A model generated the notes under the pieces. That model saw nothing but the letters and a program-made list of their open reading frames with translations. It was not told where the DNA came from and ran no database searches. The position numbers and the translations under genes were made by a program. From positions 1 to 64,000 of the forward strand of contig JAQFVV010006836.1 of assembly GCA_028023455.1 (NCBI GenBank): a DNA stretch of 64,000 bases, read 5' to 3'. This stretch comes from Epiperipatus broadwayi. Taxonomy: Eukaryota > Onychophora > Udeonychophora > Euonychophora > Peripatidae. Below are positions 28,901-40,900 of this stretch, piece by piece. The first letter of the stretch is position 1. Each line of letters starts with the position of its first letter.

Positions 28901-31900
28901 GAATTTGGGATAAAGGGAACAATTAGGAACTAAAAGTAAAAATCAAAGAATGCAAATGAAGTTTTCACATTCATTATTGACATATATATTAGAGAAAGGC
29001 AATTTAAAAGAGAAATTAATATATATGCTTCATATAAATAAAATGGGACACACTAATGGGTATTATAAAGTGAAACACCATTGGGAGGAGGGGGAAATAG
29101 AAAACTATATGAATTTGTATGTAAGTTGCAAAACGAATGTGAGAATAAATAATTTAGTTTTAGAATAGATAGAAATATGAGATACCATTATATTCAATTC
29201 TTCTTTTGTTTGATATATGTAAAAAAGTAAATCTTTTAAATAGCCAATGCACACCACAGGCATAATAACACGCATAGGAATATTAAAGGAGACTGCAATA
29301 TTCATCAAGATAATCAAATAGCTAATTGATAAGAACATTTGTACTTTTCTTTCCATGCTTCATTACCTTGATAATAATAAATACTCTTTTATCAACTACA
29401 GTTATTTAAAACATTTTCTGTTTCATCTAGATTCAAATTTCACATTGTGGACGTGGTAGATGAATACACTTTTCCATATTATATATAAAGAAAAAATATT
29501 AAACACATAAACACAAACAAAAAAACAAAAATGAGTGGAAAAAGAAGTCATCGTATATGTTTTACTACTGATATTGTAGTACCAGCAGAAAGAGAACTGA
29601 ACTTCAAAAAAATGGTGAATAACATTTTAGAATATTATCTGATATATGGACCAAGAATAAATTATGAAAGAAAACAGTAAAACTGAAAGATTAAATAACT
29701 TAATTATAAATAAAATAGTATCATACCATTCATTAGACTAGAGATTATCCAATAATGAATAATATCTCTGTAGTGTAATTTTCACTACACCATTCTCACC
29801 CAAAATAGGGCTGGTTTCTATCCACTTACTTAAATATTTAGGAACAAATTACAAGTAGTGGAAAAAAAACTCCGACTAGAATATGAATTAAGAAAACTTT
29901 TTTTTTTAGTGGTTTAAAACTTTTTATAATAAAAATAGAATTAAAAAAAAAAAATTGTTGGACAATAATATAAACATTTGAAAAAAAAACAACAACAACT
30001 AATTAAATGTATGAAGAAAGACATCATATGAATTTAAGAACTGGAGAATAGCACTTTATAAAATAAAAACATTAACAATTAGCAAAACAATAGTATAAAC
30101 AAACAAAAAATATAAAGTATCTCAGATATAAGCAAAGAGAATTATTTTTTTATATTTGGCATATGTATCTTTTTTTCTATTTTGAATAGCTTAACTATTA
30201 ATAAATATTATAAAAGAATATACAATTAGAAGATAGATTTACTAGTGACTTTACTAAGTTCTTCAATCTTACTCTGAACCTATGGCTTTGAAAGTCATTG
30301 TGTTTGAATATAATTACATAAGTCAAAGTCTGTTAAATTCTATTTATGAAGCAGATCATTGCAAAGACCAGTGATCATCATAAATCTGTTGATTAGTACC
30401 AGTTATATCTTGGAAGATCATATCTAACTAGCCTTACTGTTGGACCTAGAAAAAAAAACTTGGAACTTTACAAAAATGATTATTTTTTATGCCATAATTC
30501 TTCAGTTGTGTGAAGAGATTCTTGATTGAGCATCCAAAAAGGATATTGATTTGAAATGAGATCTTAGAGAGTAATTAGATTTTGAAATGGTAGTAAATCT
30601 GATCTACATAGTAGATTTTTATACATTTTTTGTGAAACAATATCTCTTGTGATATCTAGTGGAGGATCCAAGGAAGTAGATATGGGAGTAATAGTAATAT
30701 TTCTCATCATAACATTTGACAGTTTGCAGGAGTTTAGTATGGTCATTTTTAATCTGTACAGAATTATAAAATTGACCAATAAACCATGATAACACTAAGG
30801 AAGATGTCCATAAAGAATATCGCAATTCTAAACAATGTCATTTCCACTTATTTTAGATCTAATCTTTGATAGAGAAAAATAAGGCTATGATCCAAAGTTA
30901 TTCTTAAGCAGCATGAAATAGAATTATATTTTATTCTATTATTGCAGAAAGTTATTTTCAGATTAAGTACTCTTTCCTATTGCATTGCCAAATGTATACC
31001 ATATAATACTCAATTGTCCAAGCACTTTACTACTTTTACAATGCTTTATTTTCCACCCTTTTCTACAGTTTACAGTTTCGATTGCCCCAGCAATCTTCTT
31101 CAGAACATTATATCCTAATCTCATGTTCTGAAGAAGATAGCTGGGGCAATCGAAACTGTAGAAAAGAGAGGAAAATAAAGCATTGTAAAAGTAGTAAAGT
31201 GCTTGGACAATTGAGTATTATATGGAATTTTCAGATTACAAGATGTTTCCCTGTTGATTAGATAAAAAATTGAGCATATTGTCTTTGTCAAATTAGGAAT
31301 AAAACACCAGACTTTGAAAAAGATTTCCAAATACCCCCATTAAGAGATTTTCCCACTTCTGGAAAGGATGACTTTTATGAAGTTAAATCAATGTCATCAG
31401 CATAGATGAATTTTTTGAATACTATTTTTGGAAGATCAGTAATAAATTTATCAAACAAAGTAGGTGAAAAAAAACTGAACCCTGCAGTTGTCTGCTTTGT
31501 AAAATTTTATATTTATTACACTTATCATTTAATGTCACTTGAATTTTTCTATTGGAGAGCATAAGTTAGGTAGATTCAATTAAGAATATTTGAATATTAA
31601 AAAAATATATAATTTGGCTAATTTTTGTTTTACAAATTTCATTTAGAACAAAAAAAAAATGTTTTTTTTTTTTTTTTGGTTTTATCTTCTAATAAAAAAT
31701 TATTAATTATCAAAAATTAATAAACATTTCTGTTAAATTTTGCTATAAAATATAAATGATAGATAATAACTGTGAGATAAAAATGAAAAAAAAATTACCA
31801 GTCCATTCCACCAATCCCAACCAGGAGGGATATATTGAACTCCACCAGCCCCTTTTCTACCATACTAAAAAAAAAAAAAACGCATATTAAATTTTATATA

Positions 31901-34900
31901 ATTTGTGTGTATAAATATTAACTTAGTAGTTACAAACTATTCATCAAATATCTTGCAGTCATACAAGTTATAAACAGAGGGTTACAAAAGAACTAAAAGC
32001 TAAATACTGAATGGGTGAATATTTCACACCAATACTCTTCAAAGCTATGCATAGTTACTAATAATATTTTTATAAATTTAACATAATGCAATTGCTTAGA
32101 ATAAAAAAAAAACAATAACAGACAAAACAACCCTGAAAAAAAAGGATCAATAGTATATACATCCAAGAATATATAAATAAATTTATACATAGCTATAGTA
32201 GTAAGTGTAAGCAAGCACAAGTAAAAGACTAGAGTGCTGTTGATTAGAAGAGGGAGAAGAAATGTATACTGTTGCTGTATTATATTGATGAAAATTTATT
32301 CAACAATTTTGAATTTAAATTTATTTTAGCAGTGGACGTATACAACTTACCCAATAGTTTTGTTTGAGAGGCAATCAACTACTGACTATTTCATGAATAA
32401 GAAAAAGAGGGGAGTGAAATATTAAACTTCTTAAGGATATTAAGAAAGTTCACCATGACTCTTTCTTTATATAGTCATATAACGTATTATATATTGTAAC
32501 GTTTTTCGTATTACTAGGCCACTATACGCCTCAAATTTATATTTGAGCGTGAGTTGATCAAGCTGTCTCAAAAAGAAAAAAGAAAGTTGTATTTCTATTC
32601 TAAAAACACAGCTATTTTTCCTGACCAACTTTAGCCTATTAATTGTTAAGAATTGTGCTATTGACAAAATCAACTTTTAATTTTATTTCATATGGGCGCC
32701 AGGATTCCTAAGAATCCGCTGAAATATGTCGCCAGCACCTCTCGCAAGTTGTAAAACAAAAAAAAATAAAAAGATTTTTATTATATTTTTTTTTTTTTTA
32801 AGGGGCGGTAATTCTACCGTAATGAGAATTAATGATTTTTACGATTATTAGTCCTGGGAGTATTGAAACATATTGGCAAAGGTAACTTAAACGTTTAAAT
32901 CTTATTAAACTAAAAATAAATTTAATAATAAAAAATAATAATCATTATTAATAACGCACAAATGAAAATTGGTATTGGAAATAATTTTATTCTAATAGAC
33001 TAAAAAAATATTTATAAGTTAAATTACGAATTAACTAAACTGGAAAGTACACACATGCTAATCCAGATACTGAATCGATTAACAAAAACAGTGAGATTAA
33101 GCAATTAAAGCGATTTAATAATGTCCCAAGATCTTGTATAAATTTCTTTATTAGAAAGTCTCTTGAATACGAAAAGAAAAGTCTATATCAGGATGGTAGT
33201 CTAAGCTTAGATAAATAATTGTTTGCAAACTTTTAAGTCACTATCAGGAAAATTTTCTCTTAACTTACCAGTAAGTTCATGTAGGTTTATGGGATCCCAG
33301 ATCATGAGAATTTCCATTGGTCTCTCCTGCCGGCGTCTTCCATTATTGTTCCGTTCTATAGCTGGAGAAAAGGCACGGTTGTAGTGACCCTTTTATTGCA
33401 AAAAGTGGTCTTCACAAGTCCCGTTTCCATGCTTGCGTGACAGCTTGGTACAGCAAGGGGCATACCTGTGTAGAAGTATATTTCTTGCCACAGGTTATGC
33501 TCGTGAAACCTCCAACTTTCAGAGACGTAACTAGAAGTTAAAGAGAAGACCCAGATTGAAGTTGTCATCTCCTTTTTATATCGCGCTCCATTTTTTGAAC
33601 TTCTGCGCACTCTTTTGTCTTTTTATCAGCATATAAGATAATAATCTTATACACTCTCTCTTAAATTTAAGTTACAAAGTTCTCTTTTTTTTTTAGCATT
33701 ATTCTTCCATCTTTAATTAGCTAAAATATTTTTCTTTTAGCTTATACTTTTGGAATTCTTTTTATTTATCTGGATTAGTAATCTGTATGTCATTTATTCT
33801 TTCCAATTAGATAAAAAAAAATAAGAATGACAATTTTAACTTTCATTGCACGTTTTAACAAAAATTATACTAATCAAAAAAAAATCTAAATTTACTTTTT
33901 TAGCTTTTACCAAATGCCAATATATTTGTAACGTATATAAATAAACGTTACAATACCACCAGTGCCAGGAGATGAGAATAAAATAGGGGTTTACACTAAT
34001 TTTATTCTTAAGTTTTTTAAATTCATATTCGTATTTTTTTTTTCTGTAGTAGCGTGCTGATATATTGTGTAGACTCATTCACAAGCGACGTTCGGCTTTA
34101 ACGCCCACTTTTAGGTCTAACACGGCGGGAATGGAAAATATTTCAACATTCATCTGTGTCCTATCCGCTTTAGTGTAATATTAACGATAAGAAGCCCAAG
34201 TTATAAGCACAAACGAGCGTTGCTCATCGTTCTGAGTCTTACAGGCTCGTGGCAACTTGGTCCAACTTGATCCGCCTTCCCCTTTATTGGGATCTCTGCT
34301 AGAAATAGTCTGACGAGCATTTAAAGACGGTCTTATGTTCATATACTGCGGATAAGGACTCGGGGCTATGTTATTCCCCTCTTCAGTAACCGCCTACCCG
34401 GTCAAATACTTGTGACTTACGTCTACATCAGCCACGATCGTGTTTTTAGACATATATAAAAAAATATACATATATATTTTTTCTTTCTGGAAGTCATATT
34501 AAAAAAATATCTTCTTTCATATTTTAATAATCAGGGTTTAATTAGTTAGTTTTTTTTTTTTTTATAATTTTTTTCTTTTTTCAAAAAAATCATAATTTAT
34601 TTTCCGGCTGTGAGTTTCTTTGAGTCATCATTGTAATGTTCTTTATCATTACAACTCATCTCAGGTTGTAGTTGTTAAATCGAAGCCCGAGTTGGGTCGC
34701 CATTGTAACGTTTTTTGTATTACTAGGCCACTATACGCCTCAAATTTATATTTGAGCGTGAGTTGATCAAGCTGTCTCAAAAAGAAAAAAGAAAGTTGTA
34801 TTTCTATTCTAAAAACACAGCTATTTTTCCTGACCAACTTCAGCCTATTAATTGTTAAGAATTGTGCTATTGACAAAATCAACTTTTAATTTTATTTCAT

Positions 34901-37900
34901 ATGGGCGCCAGGATTCCTAAGAATCCGCTGAAATATGTCGCCAGCACCTCTCGCAAGTTGTAAAACAAAAAAAAATAAAAAGATTTTTATTATATTTTTT
35001 TTTTTTTAAGGGGCGGTAATTCTACCGTAATGAGAATTAATGATTTTTACGATTATTAGTCCTGGGAGTATTGAAACATATTGGCAAAGGTAACTTAAAC
35101 GTTTAAATCTTATTAAACTAAAAATAAATTTAATAATAAAAAATAATAATCATTATTAATAACGCACAAATGAAAATTGGTATTGGAAATAATTTTATTC
35201 TAATAGACTAAAAAAATATTTATAAGTTAAATTACGAATTAACTAAACTGGAAAGTACACACATGCTAATCCAGATACTGAATCGATTAACAAAAACAGT
35301 GAGATTAAGCAATTAAAGCGATTTAATAATGTCCCAAGATCTTGTATAAATTTCTTTATTAGAAAGTCTCTTGAATACGAAAAGAAAAGTCTATATCAGG
35401 ATGGTAGTCTAAACTTAGATAAATAATTGTTTGCAAACTTTTAAGTCACTATCAGCAAAATTTTCTCTTAACTTACCGGTAAGTTCATGTAGGTTTATGG
35501 GATCCCAGATCATGAGAATTTCCATTGGTCTCTCCTGCCGGCGTCTTCCATTATTGTTCCGTTCTATAGCTGGAGAAAAGGCACGGTTGTAGTGACCCTT
35601 TTATTGCAAAAAGCGGTCTTCACAAGTCCCGTTTCCATGCTTGCGTGACAGCTTGGTACAGCAAGGGGCATACCTGTGTAGAAGTATATTTCTTGCCACA
35701 GGTTATGCTCGTGGAAACCTCCAACTTTCAGAGACGTAACTAGAAGTTAAAGAGAAGACCCAGATTGAAGTTGTCATCTCCTTTTTATATCGCGCTCCAT
35801 TTTTTGAACTTCTGCGCACTCTTTTGTCTTTTTATCAGCATATAAGATAATAATCTTATACACTCTCTTTTAAATTTAAGTTACAAAGTTCTCTTTTTTT
35901 TTAGCATTATTCTTCCATCTTTAATTAGCTAAAATATTTTTCTTTTAGCTTATACTTTTGGAATTCTTTTTATTTATCTGGATTAGTAATCTGTATGTCA
36001 TTTATTCTTTCCAATTAGATAAAAAAAAATAAGAATGACAATTTTAACTTTCATTGCACGTTTTAACAAAAATTATACTAATCAAAAAAAAATCTAAATT
36101 TACTTTTTTAGCTTTTACCAAATGCCAATATATTTGTAACGTATATAAATAAACGTTACAATATATAATATGTTGTGCGATTATATACATAATATATAAA
36201 TGCACAAAAATCCACATGATAAGTGGTTAATATGAACTGTATTGATAATGACCCCATTTAAACTGAATATACCTAATTTTTATAAGATTAGTGAAAATGA
36301 AGTATGATCAAAGATAACTACTCCAGTTTCCAGTTCTTTTGATACATTTAGCTATATAATTAATAAGAAATATCAATTACAAATTAAATAATACATTTAT
36401 ATACAAATTTCAAATTTTAATTAATCTATCAACATATTCCGTAACATTCTTTTATGTTTTTCTTTTTTTCAGTTATAAATATTTATAAAATTATAAAATA
36501 AAACATCATATTCATGTTTCCTTTTAACTGAAGAATTTTTTTATGATCTGCTTTGTGTAGGCTATGATAAATTCAATTATTTTAGAGACCATCACAAGAT
36601 GTTTCCCAATCTATGTTAAATTCATCTTTTAACTGTGAAAAACCTCATAACTGCATATTATCATTGTAATCATCATTACTATACTTGGAAGATACTTAAA
36701 AATAATCGTGACCCTTCTAAGTTTAGAAGGCAAAAAAAAAGAAAGATAAAAAAACATATTAACTGCATTATGCAATGATTTACAAATTAGTCTATGAAGT
36801 ACAAGCTGCTTTTATACACATCTATAGCAGCAAAAAAAAAAAAAAGTAAATTCCTCAAGCAAGTAATAAATTAGGACTAAAACAGCAAAGAAATAAAAGA
36901 ATATCAATAATAAATTATTATATTTTTTTCCTCATTAAAATTTTAAACAATGCTAATAAATTATTATATATTTTTTCCTCATTAAAATTTTAAACAATGC
37001 TAGTAAATTATTTGAAAATTTATGATTTGTTTATTGTTTTTTTAATTTAATTTTATTTATATTCTTCGGCTGTCTTATACTATAGATATTTAACATATTC
37101 ACTCCCCCTCTCCACATATAACAGTAATTTGTCTTATGAGACTCAAGTATATGCAAAAACTGCATGAAAAGAATTAATTTCATTAAAAAATAAATAAATT
37201 CATGTATAACTTTTAACGTTTTACCTGGTTGAGATATTTTCCAGCGTAGAAAGTAGTATAGTTCTGCTTCTTTAGATATGTAACGAAACCTTGCTTTTCT
37301 GCCTTTGCCTGCCATGCTGGACTGCTACAGTTTCCATTTAGAGAATTATTTACTGTTTTATGATTATGAACATAAGTCCCAGTTAGGATACTAGCTCGAT
37401 TAGGACAGCACATTGGCGTAGTAACAAACTAAGGAGAAAAAAAAACATTTTTAAGTTCATTTTAAAAAACAAGTGGTAAGTAATTCCTAAATAAAAAGCA
37501 AGCTATTATTTCTAAAGATTTTTTTTTTTTAAATTTTATTTCAATAAATTTATTAAAGTTTATGATGTAGCTTTAAAACTGAGATGTAGGTATACTATTG
37601 CAAATAACAACTTCTGATAATCAAGTATTGAGCATAGCAATCTATTGTCTAGTTACTCCACTTGACTTCAAGTAGAAAATTTAATATATAAACCTATATT
37701 AGTTTAAGATATTTATTTAATATTTACTAAGGCAAAAAACCTCAAGAGTGTGCGCTTGAAAATGCGAAGGTAGGAACCTCTACAGGTCTTAACCACAAGC
37801 TTAGGCTTAACAAAATTAATAATTGATAGTCATGAATTATAATAAAGTGTTATAAGTTTTTAAAAAAGTTAGTAAATAGTTAAAGTAATACAATTAAAAT

Positions 37901-40900
37901 AGTTAAATTAATGTTGTTAGCACCAAAATGACCATAAAAGTAAGAAAAAAGATATTAATATTTATTTTAATGATCTTGAAAAATCATTTGATAAAACGAC
38001 AAAAAAAAAATCATCAATGATTAAGTGGTTCTGGATTTTAAGCAAAGAAATTGAGAGAGAGAGGGAAAAAAATCAATATATTAAATTATGGTTTTGACTG
38101 CTATAATACGAAATTTGTTTAATAAGTTATTAAAATTAATGAAATGTAAATTAATTCCAAAACTCAAATTCAAAAACTTAAATATTCCTATACTTTTCAT
38201 CAGCCACGATGACACAGTAAAAATATACAGACTACAATTTTTTAGTAAATTCATTTACGAAAAGATGGAATCGTTGAAAAATCAGAACACAATATACTTA
38301 TTTTATATTATGTATTTGGTAATATGCATTAATTCTCAACTATGCACACATATAAAAGCAAAAAATGTTAGCAATTCTATGCTAAAAGTTTTTCTTGCCA
38401 ACAAATACTAATAAAAAATGACGATGGTTAAATATTAAGATATGTTTACGTCATCCATTAGGATGTAGCAAATGCATATACTTTATGAAGAAAATAAATT
38501 ATTCAAAAAACAGGTTAGTTTATCTATATGCTGCACAAATAATACATATTTATTCTAAACTGTGTTGTCATATAAAAGCAAAAACATGGCAATTCTATAC
38601 AAAAACGTTTATCATTAAAACAAATAATAATAGAAAAATCATAACAGTGCAATAAATAGACATTTTAATGTTAACTATGAATAACTTTCATTATCACATT
38701 TTCTATCCAATTACTAAATGCTTTATAATCGAATAAATGTAAGTAATGAAATTAAAATTTTTCTTTAATTAATAATTCTCTTAAAGCAAGAATTTTCTAA
38801 TAACATTTAACTTTGTTCAACTTATAATATTGAATGAGCAATATTCGTAAACAATAAATTTAAAATTTTACTTAAAATAATCATTTTATGGCAACAAGTT
38901 CACAATTAAATTTTAAGTTCTTCCCAAAATTGCTATAATTACTGAACTTAAATAACTTTTTTAAAATCCATAAAACCAGAAAATCTGGAAAACCCCCAAA
39001 ACTGAAGATTTAAAAATAAAGGTATTCTATCTGTACTATTATTAATTAAATACAATTAATAAAGCAGAAGGAAATGATTGCTGTTTTATATAATTTTGTA
39101 CCTCTTTAATATTGATATAAATAAATTTAGTTCACTATTCAGAAAGCATTTATACATACATCTAGATTTTTAAATTAATATTTATTTAAATTTTCAGATT
39201 TGTAATAAGAAAGTAAAAAGTGAACCGCTAAATTATTACTACGTTTCTTCCTTAATTCAGAAAAACCCAAAAACCAAGGATTCAGGATTATAAATATTTT
39301 TCATATTTTTTAAAAAAGAAATTCATATTTACATTTCAATTAAACAAAATAAAAAAAATACTCTCATTTGCATACATGCATTTCTTTAACCGTATAGTGA
39401 TTTATATATTGTACATGTGATGAACAAATTATTTATGACACTCATAAATAACAGGAAAAGATATATCTTTTCATCATAATAATAAAAAAACAATATAACT
39501 GTAACATAATAAAAGATAATCGTTCTTAAAAAAACACATCTTAATAGGCATAAGAGCAGGAGCAACATATTTGACAAAATACTTATATTACATAATAACT
39601 AACATCATATTTATTTTTTCCTAATAGCTTTTATCTATAGGGACTTACACAGCAACAACCAATATTATGTTTCTCTTGAGGGATACTTTTTTTCCTATAG
39701 GAACTTATAAATCTCAGTAACCGTTAATATTATTATTATTTCAGTGATATCTTCATAGTAGAGGAATTAGAAAATTCATTTTTAAATAAATTTAATTACC
39801 ATCTAATTCTTTCCTTGGTCATGGATAAGATTATTATCTGGTATATCAGCATTCTATTTCAACTCAAAACATAAATGCATATATCTGACTATAAATAGAT
39901 TTCATGGAAAAAAATAATATAAACTTTTAACATTTAAAATATAAAAAAATTTATAATTTATTAATTATGAAAATTGATATTAATAAGATTGAAGAAGATC
40001 TAAGCAAATTAAATTTACATTTATATAAAGATTATCTTATTCAAATATCAGCCTTTCAAGCCAATTGTGCATATGCTTTTGCGAGTGTAATTGTAAACAT
40101 ACGCTATATAAAATAAATGCTTATAAAGATTATCTTGTAAGTTTATTTTCTTTTGGTATTAACCAATATACAATATTATAGTTCTAATTAAATTTTTTCT
40201 TCATTCTGCTTGAGTTTCTAATTTGCATGAAAGTTGATATGACAATAATAATAAAGTTACATATTTATAAATGAAATGACTTGTAGTCATAAAATGCAAA
40301 AAATATCCTTTCCTTCATAATGAAATATTACTTCAAAATAGGGCAAATGGAAGAAAGCATCTCAGAAAAGCTTCAAGGCTTTAACCAGTGGTAGTTTAGG
40401 TCAATCTTATTTACTATAATAATTTTATAAAAAGTTTATTAGTCGGTATTATACACTTTATGCATTCCATAGTCACTAAAAATTAATCTTTTATATATAT
40501 AATAATTTTTTTTATCAATCTCTAGTATCTGACACCTTTACAGCATTTGTCAACTTTTCTTAATCCTCTTACTATGATTAATTGTTAATTTACGAAAATA
40601 TAATTTATTTTACAGAAAATAATAATATCTATTTGGTAGCAATGAAGTATAATTTTGATTACTGTTATACAAATATATAAATAAATAATGGTGTGGAGAG
40701 TGGTGGGTCGTGTGAAAGTCTGTGCTCATATACCCTATATATTACATATATCAACACAGGTATATAATAAGCCTGTATGTTTCAGTTATTACATAGTAGA
40801 TATGTCTGCCCATCCCTTGTATATGTATTAAATGGATTATGTCCTGTACATGAGGGGTCAGATTGACCGTAGGTCAACATGGGTGTGACAAGAATCTCAG

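Larger units (their letters stand above)
32495..36160 (-). mobile_element. Young LTR retrotransposon without coding region
   Basis: Two direct repeats of about 1.46 kb, both starting TGTAACG and ending CGTTACA, enclose only about 750 bp. I count roughly ten differences between the repeats, so the insertion looks recent. Next to the high-coordinate LTR the minus strand reads TGGCGACCCAACTCGGGCTT, a plausible primer-binding site, so the element is minus-oriented, the same sense as GNS. The internal part has no gag or pol frame, as in TRIM/LARD-type non-autonomous elements. Flanks share ATAT, a possible 4-bp duplication. It lies in GNS intron 3. Confidence 0.85.

Noticed and set aside
33356-33610. 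84-codon open frame in the LTR
   Set aside because: Lies in a non-coding LTR downstream of its TATA box, has no domain, and its counterpart in the other LTR (near 35,565-35,820) is frameshifted by the extra G at about 35,714.
38088-38411. 107-codon open frame in intron 2
   Set aside because: Low-complexity Ile/Lys/Asn/Leu-rich translation expected by chance in AT-rich DNA; overlaps a diverged non-coding repeat.
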